Shown here piece by piece: positions 1-7,825 of a stretch of 37,641 nucleotides of DNA. The notes beneath the pieces are model-generated. The model made no database searches. It was not told the origin of the DNA and saw only the letters and a list, made by a program, of their open reading frames with translations. This stretch comes from Bacteroidales bacterium. GTDB lineage: Bacteria > Bacteroidota > Bacteroidia > Bacteroidales > Muribaculaceae. Location of the stretch: the NCBI GenBank assembly GCA_020859755.1, contig JAJBVP010000023.1:1-37641 (forward strand), in the 5' to 3' direction. Each line of letters starts with the position of its first letter. Position 1 is the stretch's first letter. The position numbers and the translations under genes are program-made.

Positions 1-123
1 ATTTTAACTAAATCTGTTTGCTGAAATCATAAGAATATGAATAATGTAGGCTATATCTTTCGTATTTCGTTCGTATTTTCATCGTATTTCGATGTACCTA
101 TAGTTTTATCGATTTTTTTGACT

Positions 124-131
124 TATCTTTG
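124..131 (+). promoter_or_regulatory. Putative -7 element for macrodomain gene
   Basis: TATCTTTG fits the Bacteroidota -7 consensus TAnnTTTG and is followed by a leader of about 115 nt before the ATG at 252. No clear TTG lies 20 nt upstream, so the -33 half is weak. Apart from this element I see nothing in bases 1-251, which are AT-rich. Confidence 0.4.
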
Positions 132-251
132 CGTCACTTTAGATTTGCAGCGGCAAATGAAAGTGAAATAGAATTGATAACTTTGACCCGAGAAAATTAA
201 TATTGAAAGAAAGGAAAGCAAAGTGTACCATTTTGCGCCAACTTAGTTTCC

Positions 252-788
252 ATGGATTTTTGCAAGAATATCAAGATAGTTGTGGGAGACATCACCGAGT
301 TCCGGGGTGATGCCATCGTTAATGCTGCCAACTGCTCGTTGCTTGGCGGTGGTGGCGTGGACGGTGCGATTCATCGCGCAGCCGGTCCTCAGTTGTTGGC
401 CGAGTGCCGCACATTGAACGGTTGTCAAACCGGGCAATCCAAAATCACCGACGCCTATGACCTCCCCTGCAAGAAAGTAATACACACCGTTGGTCCTGTG
501 TGGCACGGAGGCACGCACGGCGAACCTGAGTTATTGGCTTCCTGTTACAAGACATCCTTAAAGCTGGCCAAGGAGAACAACTTGCATCGCATCGCTTTCC
601 CGTGCATCAGCACCGGTGTGTATCGTTTCCCTAAATCCCAAGCTGCCCACATCGCTCTCCGCGCCATCAAAGAATTTCTCAGCCAGAACACAGACCCAGC
701 CACTGGCGCTTGCCCCTACGAGATCACCATTTTCTGCTTCTCCCCCTATGACACCAATTACTACCAGGATGCCCTAAATTTAAAGTAA
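252..788 (+). CDS. Macrodomain protein, O-acetyl-ADP-ribose deacetylase type
   Basis: 178 aa forming a single macrodomain. Visible motifs are the ADP-ribose binding NAAN (about residues 24-27), the glycine-rich [10 protein letters not shown] (about 32-41) and the phosphate loop ISTGVYRFP (about 119-127). These match the MacroD/YmdB class, which hydrolyses O-acetyl-ADP-ribose and removes mono-ADP-ribose from acidic residues, in the cytoplasm. The Asn in NAAN and the Asp in GGVDGAI, both used in catalysis by this class, are present. The ATG at 252 gives the usual family N-terminus and length. A small coiled-coil gene starts 11 nt downstream and is probably cotranscribed. No ADP-ribosyltransferase or sirtuin is adjacent, so the natural substrate cannot be read from context. 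Confidence 0.9.
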   Translation: MDFCKNIKIVVGDITEFRGDAIVNAANCSLLGGGGVDGAIHRAAGPQLLAECRTLNGCQTGQSKITDAYDLPCKKVIHTVGPVWHGGTHGEPELLASCYKTSLKLAKENNLHRIAFPCISTGVYRFPKSQAAHIALRAIKEFLSQNTDPATGACPYEITIFCFSPYDTNYYQDALNLK

Positions 789-799
789 GACCGATTGAT

Positions 800-1033
800 A
801 TGGAAAACTTTATGACGCCAGCTGAATTCCATCGTTTGGCCAAAGAAGCGATGAGGCAAACTGAAAAGGATATGTTGCGTAAACTCGAGATGAACGATGC
901 TCAAATCCGCAAATTAGAAGCCGAGATTGAATGGTATAAGGCTCAGATAGCTCAGAGGGAAAAGGCGCGTAAAGAACAGATGGCAGCCAAGCATAAAGCC
1001 ATTGATGAGATGCCAAGGCTCTTCGATGATTAG
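800..1033 (+). CDS. Small charged coiled-coil protein, unknown function
   Basis: 77 aa that I do not recognise. Almost the whole chain from residue 10 is charged and helical with heptad-like leucine, isoleucine and methionine spacing, as expected for one long coiled coil. It is rich in Lys and Glu and has no signal peptide or membrane segment. It starts 11 nt after the macrodomain stop, so it probably shares that transcript. It ends in TAG, which shows that TAG is a normal stop codon in this genome. No terminator is obvious between it and the convergent tRNA terminator. Confidence 0.6.
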   Translation: MENFMTPAEFHRLAKEAMRQTEKDMLRKLEMNDAQIRKLEAEIEWYKAQIAQREKARKEQMAAKHKAIDEMPRLFDD

Positions 1034-1130
1034 CATCAATAAGCGTCCATGTCGATAACGGGTACTTTTGGTAACTCTGGCATTAATTTCTCTTGTGCCC
1101 GTTGGTAGCCTGTAGCGGCTGATTCACGAA

Positions 1131-1162
1131 GAAAAAGGAGTTAGAACTGCGTCTAACTCCTT
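1131..1162 (-). terminator. Intrinsic terminator of tRNA-Ser
   Basis: A perfect 11-bp stem (1135-1145 with 1152-1162) and 6-nt loop, followed on the minus strand by TTTTTC. It lies 9 nt beyond the 3' end of the tRNA. Confidence 0.85.
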
Positions 1163-1171
1163 GGAAATCAG

Positions 1172-1259
1172 CGGAGAGACCGGGATTCGAACCCGGGATG
1201 GGCTTTTGGCCCATACACGCTTTCCAGGCGTGCCTCTTCAGCCACTCGAGCATCTCTCC
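1172..1259 (-). tRNA. tRNA-Ser (anticodon GGA)
   Basis: 88 nt on the minus strand. The acceptor stem GGAGAGA pairs with TCTCTCC and the discriminator is G, typical of serine tRNAs. The anticodon loop carries GGA (reads UCC/UCU). The long variable arm pairs GGGC with GCCC, and the T loop is TTCGAAT. CCA is not encoded, so it must be added after transcription. It has its own promoter at 1329-1359 and its own terminator. Confidence 0.96.
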
Positions 1260-1328
1260 TTGTAAGTCGTCGGTTATGATCTCTGGCAGCCTAAAGGGGT
1301 GCCGGGACCGTTTCCGATGTTTGCGTCG

Positions 1329-1359
1329 CGAAGTTACGTCTTTTTTGGGGATTAGGCAA
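1329..1359 (-). promoter_or_regulatory. Promoter of tRNA-Ser
   Basis: On the minus strand, a -33 TTG (1357-1359) is separated by exactly 20 nt from TAACTTCG (1329-1336). The layout is identical to the tRNA-Pro promoter at 21021-21051. Confidence 0.7.
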
Positions 1360-1447
1360 CATTTTCAAGTGAAATTTTTTTGGAAAGGTTTTATCAAATC
1401 GTTAACAGGAGGAAATATATGTTAAATTACAATAAATTGAGGGTGTT

Positions 1448-1482
1448 TTTGCGGTTTTATATCAATCAATCATGTATTTTTG
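1448..1482 (+). promoter_or_regulatory. Putative promoter of secreted protein 1518
   Basis: TATTTTTG (1475-1482) is a full match to TAnnTTTG. A TTTG at 1448-1451 could be the -33 element but sits 23 nt away, longer than the 20 nt seen elsewhere in the window. Confidence 0.4.
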
Positions 1483-1517
1483 CAAAAATTAGCAAATCAA
1501 ATATACGATAAGTAAAA

Positions 1518-2990
1518 ATGACTATTTTTAAGAATAATAGTGCATTCAGAAGTGTGATGACAGCGTTGATGGCTGCTATCGGTAGTGTGGTTATGGCTGC
1601 TGGTTTGGTGGATCCCACGGAATATTCTGATATTTCTGTAGGGGGAACGAATATGCGGTTGAGCCAGCGTTGGGCCGTTGAATTGGATCAAAGTGACAAC
1701 GGTGACTATGCGGGGGCTTTCGCGGTAACGGGCGATGTTGTCTATGTGCTCGACGGGTCGAACGGAGGGAAGCGCTTGGCGCGTTACAATACCGACACGG
1801 GTGCGTCCATGAGCGCTCTTTCGATCGCATATACCGATGAAATCGCGGATCCGGGGCAGGCGCTGTCGCAGGTGGGCGTTGACGGTGACGGCACGCTTTT
1901 CATTTCGTATAAATCGACTTATACGGGCAACGATCCTTGGCTGTATCTCGACGTCGTGGACACGGCGACGGGGGTAGTAAGCCAGCGATTCTCTTATCGG
2001 TTGAAGACGATACGCGCTTATCCTGAATACACATTCACCTCGTGCGGCTTCTCGCAACCGCGGGTGGAGGGCTCGTTGCTCGACGGCAACTACACGTTGT
2101 CGCTGCTGGAGAACGGTGGCGAGATTTTCGAGGGAAGCACGGAGACCTATGGTGACACGTCACCGTCGAAGACGTTGTCGCTGGGGCGTTATCAGTTTGT
2201 CAACGGGTCGTTGGCAAAAGCGTATAATCCAGTGCTGTACGGACTTTCGCCCGAGGATAACTATATGGCATGTTTCACTCCGTGGTCGCTGGTTGATAAC
2301 CAGAACCTGTTTTTGGTTGACGCCCATGGCCAAAGGGCGATGACGTTTAGGGTGTGGGGCAACGACTCGGAGCATGCTATTGAATACTTCGGTTCGGCCT
2401 TGGAGGATGAGGATGAGGAGGGATACGAGGATCTCTCGGGAGGTAACGGCTCGTGCCATTTTGAGTTGAACGGGCAGTCGCTGGTGGTGCAGGGCATCAG
2501 TTGCGGCACAACCGTGGCTCGGTGGAGGTTGAGCACGTGGCCTGAGGCCGACGGCAAGTCGACAAAGGTGTTCTCCAAGGATGGTTATCAGAAGCTGGTG
2601 GATTTCCCGGCCAGCGAGGCTGGATTGGGCACCAGCACGGCTGCTAATCCCATGACGTTGTGCCAGGCACGTGTTGAGAACGGAATTGGTGAAATGTATG
2701 TCTACTCGCCTGGCGCTGGCTTAGCTCGCTATGACCTGGGCGAACCGATGTCCAACGCTGCTTTGTGGCCCAGAGATGATAGCGGGCAGCTGTTCAGTGT
2801 CATGGGGCACACCATCACTGTTTCCGAGCGTTGCCAACTAAGTGTGCTCTCATTGGACGGACGACTAGTGTACAAGTCGACTATTGACGCCGGGGTAGTG
2901 GATCTTCCCACTACACTGAAAGGCTTCTACCTCGTTACTGTTACCAGCAAGGTTTCAGCCAAAACTATCGGCGTGAAGGTAATATTATAA
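1518..2990 (+). CDS. Secreted protein with T9SS-like C-terminal sorting domain
   Basis: 490 aa. The N-terminus has a hydrophobic stretch (about residues 14-28) consistent with a signal peptide. The central 400 residues show alternating strands and repeated 'VDGDGTLFISY', 'DNQNLFLVD' and 'GEMYVYSPG' patterns, suggesting a beta-propeller-like fold; this is inference and I do not recognise a family. The last 60 residues, with LSVLSLDGRLVYKS, a Gly/Leu turn, GFYLVTV and final KVIL, look like the T9SS type A sorting domain that sends proteins across the outer membrane. Residues 289-300 are acidic. It stands alone between its own promoter and a strong terminator. Function unknown; an extracellular or surface role is likely. 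Confidence 0.75.
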   Translation: MTIFKNNSAFRSVMTALMAAIGSVVMAAGLVDPTEYSDISVGGTNMRLSQRWAVELDQSDNGDYAGAFAVTGDVVYVLDGSNGGKRLARYNTDTGASMSALSIAYTDEIADPGQALSQVGVDGDGTLFISYKSTYTGNDPWLYLDVVDTATGVVSQRFSYRLKTIRAYPEYTFTSCGFSQPRVEGSLLDGNYTLSLLENGGEIFEGSTETYGDTSPSKTLSLGRYQFVNGSLAKAYNPVLYGLSPEDNYMACFTPWSLVDNQNLFLVDAHGQRAMTFRVWGNDSEHAIEYFGSALEDEDEEGYEDLSGGNGSCHFELNGQSLVVQGISCGTTVARWRLSTWPEADGKSTKVFSKDGYQKLVDFPASEAGLGTSTAANPMTLCQARVENGIGEMYVYSPGAGLARYDLGEPMSNAALWPRDDSGQLFSVMGHTITVSERCQLSVLSLDGRLVYKSTIDAGVVDLPTTLKGFYLVTVTSKVSAKTIGVKVIL

Positions 2991-2995
2991 CTAAC

Positions 2996-3040
2996 AGCCC
3001 GGCCAAGTTTTCCTCAAGGGGATCTCTTTGGCCGGGCTTT
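2996..3040. terminator. GC-rich hairpin terminator between convergent genes
   Basis: A perfect 11-bp stem AGCCCGGCCAA (2996-3006) with TTGGCCGGGCT (3028-3038), followed on the plus strand by TTTCTATAT. It closes the gene at 1518-2990 and lies 8 nt after the stop of the minus-strand editing gene, so it may also act there, though no T tract follows on that side. Confidence 0.75.
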
Positions 3041-3045
3041 CTATA

Positions 3046-3636
3046 TCAAAGGGTGACGTATTGTGGGCAGTGGTGGATATGGGGGAGGATGATGTCGGTG
3101 AGGTCGCTAAGACGGATGCGCATTGAGGATGTGTTGGCGCAAGGGTGACACCCGAAGTAGTCGCTGCGGGTGACGTCGCGGTCGATGAGGAGCTGGACAC
3201 GGTTGTCGTGGTCGTTCATCAAGCCCATAACGGAAACCGAGCCGGGCAGAAGGTCGAGCATTTGCAACATGTCGTCGGCTGTGGCGAAGGATAGGCGTCC
3301 GCATTCAATTTGGGAAGTGATATCCTTGGTGTGGAACGGCTTTGACCCCGGCATCATCAATAGGAAGAAGTGGGTGCGTGGACGGTTGCAGAGGAAGAGG
3401 TTTTTGCAGATAATGGGATGGGACCGTGCATCGTCGTCGGCCTGCTGGAAGTCGTCGAGGGTCATACGGCCAAAAGTTTCGTCGATAGTGGCGCACACTT
3501 CCATGGTGTCGGCAGGAGCATGATCAATGCGGTCGTAGTTGACGCCCAGGGAGTCGAGCATGTCGTATACTCGGATTTCCCTCGGCGAGCGTGTTGAACA
3601 GTCGAGGGGACGTCCTTTATAAATGTGATATGTCAT
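3046..3636 (-). CDS. PrdX/YbaK-type prolyl-tRNA editing domain protein
   Basis: 196 aa starting at ATG 3634-3636, 8 nt after the cvfB stop. A longer reading frame extends upstream but overlaps cvfB and has low-complexity His/Arg/Pro residues, so it was rejected as a start. The protein resembles stand-alone relatives of the ProRS insertion domain (PrdX, YbaK), which hydrolyse Ala-tRNA(Pro) and similar mischarged tRNAs. Supporting features are the ICKNLFLCN strand with the conserved Lys, the following LLMMPGSKPFHTKDI, the GSVSVMGLMND turn and the C-terminal FGCHPCANTSSMRI, which corresponds to the family's F-H-P-x-x-N motif. It is the last gene of the minus-strand run. The substrate is inferred from the family only. 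Confidence 0.85.
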   Translation of the reverse strand: MTYHIYKGRPLDCSTRSPREIRVYDMLDSLGVNYDRIDHAPADTMEVCATIDETFGRMTLDDFQQADDDARSHPIICKNLFLCNRPRTHFFLLMMPGSKPFHTKDITSQIECGRLSFATADDMLQMLDLLPGSVSVMGLMNDHDNRVQLLIDRDVTRSDYFGCHPCANTSSMRIRLSDLTDIILPHIHHCPQYVTL

Positions 3637-3644
3637 AGGTGAAG

Positions 3645-4484
3645 TTATTCGTCGGTGGCGAGGGAGATGCCTTCTGGGGTGATGATGATACGGTGTTGCT
3701 TGTAGAGGGAACCGACGGCTTTCTTGAAGTCCTTTTTGGAGCATAGGAACCGGGCCTCGATCTCGGCAGGGTCGGAGTGGTCGTTGATTGGTGTAGAGCC
3801 GTGGTTGATCTCAAGGTAATGGATGATACGGTCGGCAAGGGTTGCTACGCGCTCTGAGGTGTTGCCGCTGAGTGTAAGGTCGATTTTGCCGTCCTCACGC
3901 ACCTGCTTGACGTAGGCTTTGACTGATTGTCCGATTTCGAGTGGTCGGAATAGCTCGTTTTCGTATATCATCCCGTTGTGAAGATTGTCGACAATCACAC
4001 GGTACCCGATTGGGGTGTGTTGCCACACGAGGGCTTCCACTTCTTGCCCACGCTTGTATTCAGCGGGAACATTTCCGAGGTATTTCTCGATTTTGGCAGT
4101 AGCGACGACACGCTTGGTGGCGTTGTCGAGGTAGACGTACACCAGGTATACTCCGCCTTCTTTCATCCGTGATTTTTGCTCACTGTAGGGCACGAGGATG
4201 TTTTTGGCCAATCCCCAGTCGAGGAAGGCGCCAACCTTGTTGACGTCGACCACTTCAAGGAAAGCGAATTGACCCACGCGGGCGAAAGGATGTTCGGTGG
4301 TGGCGATCAGGCGATCCTCCGAGTCGGTGTAGACAAACACATCGATTTCTTGCCCGATTTCAGGCACTCCATCCACATATTTGGCGGGGAGCAGGATCTC
4401 CACGCCGTTACCGCCGTCGAGGTACACCCCGAAGTCGACGATTTTAGTAACCGCCAAGCGGTTGTAGTCACCTATCTTTACCAT
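3645..4484 (-). CDS. cvfB: CvfB-like S1 RNA-binding protein
   Basis: 279 aa. The family (CvfB/YitL) has tandem S1-type OB folds followed by a winged helix. Here strands typical of OB folds appear at about residues 1-60 (IGDYNRLAVTKIVDFGVYL), 65-135 (VGQFAFLEVVDVNKVGAFLDWG) and 145-215 (GQEVEALVWQ to KIDLTLSG). A C-terminal helical segment (about 220-279, with SKKDFKKAVGSLYKQ and IIITPEGISL) fits the winged helix. CvfB binds RNA and affects virulence gene expression in Staphylococcus; its role in Bacteroidota is not established. It starts 30 nt after the TPR gene and is followed after 8 nt by the editing gene, so it is very likely in the same operon. Confidence 0.88.
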   Translation of the reverse strand: MVKIGDYNRLAVTKIVDFGVYLDGGNGVEILLPAKYVDGVPEIGQEIDVFVYTDSEDRLIATTEHPFARVGQFAFLEVVDVNKVGAFLDWGLAKNILVPYSEQKSRMKEGGVYLVYVYLDNATKRVVATAKIEKYLGNVPAEYKRGQEVEALVWQHTPIGYRVIVDNLHNGMIYENELFRPLEIGQSVKAYVKQVREDGKIDLTLSGNTSERVATLADRIIHYLEINHGSTPINDHSDPAEIEARFLCSKKDFKKAVGSLYKQHRIIITPEGISLATDE

Positions 4485-4514
4485 ACAATTATAACTCCGT
4501 AGCGGGATTTTAGT

Positions 4515-6113
4515 TTAAAAAATCGAGGAGTATTGGTCGAGTAGTTGGGCGAAACGGGGAAGGTCGCGCAGGGGAGCTACATTGACGCGGGCGTCGTCGG
4601 AGCGGTTCCAGTCGTGGCGGTTGGCGTATCCCATCTCGAGGGCCTGTGCCATAAGGTCGAGGGCCGTGTCGGTGTCACCAGCTTGAGCATATAGACAGCA
4701 AGCTCGGTATTGGGCTGTGCCGTCATGATTTTTGTCGTTGGCTAAAATATCCTTGGCCCATTGGTAGGCTTTATCTTTTTGACCTGAAAATAGCATCCCG
4801 AAACCGCGATAATCTCCCGAGGGTAAAGCGCCTTCCTCCATAGGCCAATTGGCCACACGCTCGTAGATTGTTGCGGCATTGGTAGGCTTATTGAGGAATT
4901 GCTCGAGAATCCAGGCGCGGATAAGCGGGTAGAAGGCGTTCTCTCCGTCGTTGAGGATAGCGGCTCCTATAGCGTCGGAGGCCTCCTGATATTTTTGAAG
5001 GTCGACCAGGGCGAGAGCTTTTTGGGCTTGTGCTGGAGCGAAGTCGGGGGCTTTCTCCAGGGCTTTTTCAGAAGCGGTCAAAGCGTCCTCGGCACGCCAT
5101 TGGGCACGGCGGATTTGGGCCAGTGTGACGTAGTAGGCGGCGTTGTCGGCGGTCGCTCCGATTGCGTATTCGATGTCCATAGCGGCTTGGGGATAGTTGC
5201 CTAAGGCATACTGGCATTCGGCCATCGAGGCGTATATTCCGTGGTGGTCGTAAAGGCCCTCGTCGGTGATGTATTTATAGTCGGTGAGAGCGGCTTTGAA
5301 TCGGTTGTGATTTTGGGCGATGGCGGCCCGCAGGTAATAGAACATTCCCACTTTAGGGGCTTGGTGGATGGCGTTGCTTAGGCCTGTCATGACGGCAGCA
5401 TAGTCGGTGTTGGACATATTTACCAATCCGCGTAGAGCGCGGGAGTAGGAGTTGTCGATACTCAACGCCATCAGGTAATCGTCGACGGCTCCCACGTTGT
5501 TGCCCATTGATTCACGCACAGCGGCACGTCGCACGTACACGTCGGCATTGGAAGGATAGGCGTTGACGGCCTCGTCGACATAGTCGTTGGCAAGCCCCAG
5601 GTTTTGTTCCTTGACGGCTACTCGGGCTAATCCGAACAGGGCTTCCACTGAGCGGGAGGACAAGCGTTTCAGCTTTTGGTAGTCGGCTTTGGCGGCGTCA
5701 TATTTGCCAAGCTCGTATTCCACGTTGGCTTTCTGATATATAGCCACGTAGTTGTCGGGGACGAGTTCGCAGGCCTGTGTGAGGTCGATTAGGGCGAGAT
5801 CGCGTTTGCCGGTCATCTCATATATGTTGGCGCGCAGAGCGAGTTCCTGAAATCGCATGTCTTTGTCGGAGACGGGAGTGTATTTCAGGGCCTCGTTGAC
5901 GTCGTTCAAGGCGCGGAGGTACTGGTCAAAACGGTAGTATTCAGTGGCGCGGCGGTAGAGCGTCTCGTAGTCCTGCGGATTCTCGTCGAGAAGCTTTTGG
6001 TAGGCCTTCATAGTGGCCTCGGTGATGGCGCTTTGACCCTGAATTTGAGCAAACGAGGGCGCTGAGCAGAATGTGATGATGGCGGCTGCGGCCAGGATTT
6101 TGATTGGTTTCAT
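4515..6113 (-). CDS. Secreted/periplasmic tetratricopeptide repeat protein
   Basis: 532 aa. A cleavable signal peptide is clear (basic start, hydrophobic core ILAAAAIITF, likely cleavage after SFA at about residue 22). The rest is built of helical pairs about 34 residues long with TPR signatures such as NPQDYETLYRRATEYY, NYVAIYQKANVEYELGKYDAAKADY and AYYVTLAQIRRAQWRAEDALTASEKAL, about a dozen repeats in all. No catalytic domain is visible. TPR arrays usually scaffold protein complexes; a periplasmic role is inferred from the signal peptide. It follows kdsA after only 5 nt. Confidence 0.85.
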   Translation of the reverse strand: MKPIKILAAAAIITFCSAPSFAQIQGQSAITEATMKAYQKLLDENPQDYETLYRRATEYYRFDQYLRALNDVNEALKYTPVSDKDMRFQELALRANIYEMTGKRDLALIDLTQACELVPDNYVAIYQKANVEYELGKYDAAKADYQKLKRLSSRSVEALFGLARVAVKEQNLGLANDYVDEAVNAYPSNADVYVRRAAVRESMGNNVGAVDDYLMALSIDNSYSRALRGLVNMSNTDYAAVMTGLSNAIHQAPKVGMFYYLRAAIAQNHNRFKAALTDYKYITDEGLYDHHGIYASMAECQYALGNYPQAAMDIEYAIGATADNAAYYVTLAQIRRAQWRAEDALTASEKALEKAPDFAPAQAQKALALVDLQKYQEASDAIGAAILNDGENAFYPLIRAWILEQFLNKPTNAATIYERVANWPMEEGALPSGDYRGFGMLFSGQKDKAYQWAKDILANDKNHDGTAQYRACCLYAQAGDTDTALDLMAQALEMGYANRHDWNRSDDARVNVAPLRDLPRFAQLLDQYSSIF

Positions 6114-6118
6114 TATGG

Positions 6119-6946
6119 TTATTGTACGTTATTGGCTTGATTAATCGCTTGTCGGATGATAGTGAGGCGGCGAAGCAGTGAGGGAAGCAGGTCAAGACGC
6201 AGCATGTTGGCACCGTCGCTCTTGGCCACGGCGGGATTCTGATGAGTTTCCATAAACAGGCCATCGACACCTGCGGCGATACCGCAACGGGCTACTGTCT
6301 CAATCAGGTCGGGGCGACCTCCAGTGACGCCTGCCGATTGGTTGGGTTGTTGGAGCGAGTGGGTTACGTCAAGAATTACGGGACAACCGTTTTTGCGCAT
6401 CTCGGGGATGCCTCGGTAGTCGACGATTAGGTCTTGGTAGCCAAATGTGGTGCCACGCTCCGTGATTGCCACTTGGTCGTTGCCAGCGTCGCGTATTTTC
6501 TGTACGGCGTGTCGCATCGCCTCGGGGGAGAGGAACTGTCCTTTCTTGATGTTGACCATCTTGCCTGTGCGAGCCGCTGCGATCAAGAGGTCGGTTTGGC
6601 GACACAGGAAAGCAGGAATCTGGAGAATATCGACGTATTTAGCGGCCATTTCAGCCTCCTCGGCGGCGTGAATGTCGGTCACAACCGGCACGTTGTAAGT
6701 CGACTGTACCTCGGCCAGGATCTCCAATGCTTTCTCGTCACCTATACCTGTAAAGGAGTCGATACGGGAGCGGTTGGCTTTGCGGTAGCTTCCCTTGAAC
6801 ACGTAGGGGATGCCAAGCTCGCGGGTGATATCGACGCATTTGCCGGCGATATCGAGGGCCATTTCGCGGCCTTCAATGACGCAAGGTCCCGCCAGCAGGA
6901 AGAAGTTGCCGTTGGGGGAGCCTTGCAGGTAATTTATCATGTTCAT
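6119..6946 (-). CDS. kdsA: 3-deoxy-8-phosphooctulonate synthase (KDO-8-P synthase)
   Basis: 275 aa, normal family length. It condenses phosphoenolpyruvate with D-arabinose 5-phosphate to give KDO-8-phosphate for the LPS inner core, in the cytoplasm. Recognisable parts are AGPCVIEG (residues 19-26), FKGSYRKANRSR (about 50-61), VTDIHAAEEAE, the QIPAFLCRQTDLL strand, NIKKGQFLSP, TERGTTFGY and the VTHSLQQPNQSAG loop. The Cys in GPCVIE (residue 22) marks the metal-dependent class; the metal-independent class has Asn there. ATGs at 6946 and 6940 are both possible starts; I used the first. It lies between rsmE (51-nt gap with a small heptamer repeat) and the TPR gene. Confidence 0.96.
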   Translation of the reverse strand: MNMINYLQGSPNGNFFLLAGPCVIEGREMALDIAGKCVDITRELGIPYVFKGSYRKANRSRIDSFTGIGDEKALEILAEVQSTYNVPVVTDIHAAEEAEMAAKYVDILQIPAFLCRQTDLLIAAARTGKMVNIKKGQFLSPEAMRHAVQKIRDAGNDQVAITERGTTFGYQDLIVDYRGIPEMRKNGCPVILDVTHSLQQPNQSAGVTGGRPDLIETVARCGIAAGVDGLFMETHQNPAVAKSDGANMLRLDLLPSLLRRLTIIRQAINQANNVQ

Positions 6947-6954
6947 ATTTAGTG

Positions 6955-6973
6955 TTCAGTTTTCAGTTTTCAG
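6955..6973. repeat. Short heptamer repeat upstream of kdsA
   Basis: TTCAGTT repeated 2.7 times (6955-6961, 6962-6968, 6969-6973), starting 8 nt upstream of the kdsA start codon. It belongs with the other 7-bp arrays at 7715, 7789 and 31232. Confidence 0.8.
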
Positions 6974-6997
6974 CAGAGAGTCGCTTTGCGGTGGGGC

Positions 6998-7714
6998 TTA
7001 GCCTTCCTGTGTGAATTGATTGATTATATGGCATGTGTCGACGGCCACGAGAGCGGCGGTCTCGGTGCGCAGACGGTTGTCGCCCATTGTGACGGGCGTG
7101 AAGCCTGAGGCGAGACACATCTCCACCTCTTGTGGAGAGAAATCCCCCTCGGGGCCAATCAGCAGGGCCACATCCTGCCTTGGCACGTAGGTTTTGGCCA
7201 ACAGCCGACGCTCCACCTCATCGGAACAGTAGCCCACGTATCGTTGTGGAGCTGTCACCGAGTTGAGGAAACGGGGTAGGGGTGTCAACGGGTAAATGAC
7301 GGGCAGGGTGGATTTGAGCGACTGCTTCATGGCGGCTACGGCGATTTTCTCGAGGCGGTCGGTTTTCAACTCCCGACGCTCGCTACGCTGACACAACACC
7401 GGCACGATGTCGTTGACACCGATTTCAGTGGCTTTCTCCACGAGCCATTCCATGCGGTCCATGAGTTTGGTGGGGGCGACGGCGAGGGAGATACGGTTGG
7501 ACCATATCAGGGGCTCGGCCACTCGCTCCAGGATCTCCACCATGGCGCGCTTGGGATGGGCCTCGATCAGTTTGCAACGGTAACGGTAACCTTTACCGTC
7601 GACAATCTCCAAGGGGTCGCCCTCGATCATGCGAAGGACGCGCACGGCGTGCTTGGAGTCGCTTTCGGGCAATACCGGGGTGACGTTGATATCGGGGGCG
7701 AAAAACTGAATCAA
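6998..7714 (-). CDS. rsmE: 16S rRNA m3U1498 methyltransferase
   Basis: 238 aa SPOUT-class enzyme that methylates N3 of U1498 in 16S rRNA using S-adenosylmethionine. An N-terminal PUA-like domain (about 1-70, with SKHAVRVLRM) precedes the knotted methyltransferase domain. Diagnostic motifs are WLVEKATEIG (90-99), LIGPEGDFS (185-193) and GDNRLRTETA (211-220). The start codon is TTG at 7712-7714: no ATG exists upstream, and an in-frame stop (7727-7729) lies inside the adjoining tandem repeat. The translated product begins MIQFFAPD, close to the family norm (the start of the chain often reads like M-x-x-F-Y-x-P-D), which supports this start. An array of heptamers touches the start codon, so no ordinary leader is present. 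Confidence 0.93.
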   Translation of the reverse strand: MIQFFAPDINVTPVLPESDSKHAVRVLRMIEGDPLEIVDGKGYRYRCKLIEAHPKRAMVEILERVAEPLIWSNRISLAVAPTKLMDRMEWLVEKATEIGVNDIVPVLCQRSERRELKTDRLEKIAVAAMKQSLKSTLPVIYPLTPLPRFLNSVTAPQRYVGYCSDEVERRLLAKTYVPRQDVALLIGPEGDFSPQEVEMCLASGFTPVTMGDNRLRTETAALVAVDTCHIINQFTQEG

Positions 7715-7756
7715 AGTGATTAGTGATTAGTGATTAGTGATTAGTGATTAGTGATT
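7715..7756. repeat. Tandem heptamer array AGTGATT x6 abutting rsmE start
   Basis: Six perfect head-to-tail copies of AGTGATT directly next to the TTG start codon of rsmE. The unit contains TAATC on the coding strand, so stops occur in the upstream frames. Confidence 0.97.
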
Positions 7757-7788
7757 AAGTAGGATAGCTTCTTTATTGGAGCCATCGC

Positions 7789-7823
7789 AACTTTTAACTT
7801 TCAACTTTTAACTTTCAACTTTT
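7789..7823. repeat. Tandem heptamer array AACTTTY x5 abutting transporter stop
   Basis: Five copies alternating AACTTTT and AACTTTC, ending 2 nt before the TAG stop of the nucleoside transporter (7826-7828). Same unit family as the large array at 31232-31380. Confidence 0.95.
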
Positions 7824-7825
7824 AA

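Noticed and set aside
3637-3744. N-terminal extension of the prdX-like gene
   Set aside because: Would overlap cvfB and adds a His/Arg/Pro-rich sequence unlike the family; the ATG at 3636 fits better.
6434-6952. 172-codon plus-strand frame opposite kdsA
   Set aside because: Antisense of a well-conserved enzyme gene; no recognisable product.
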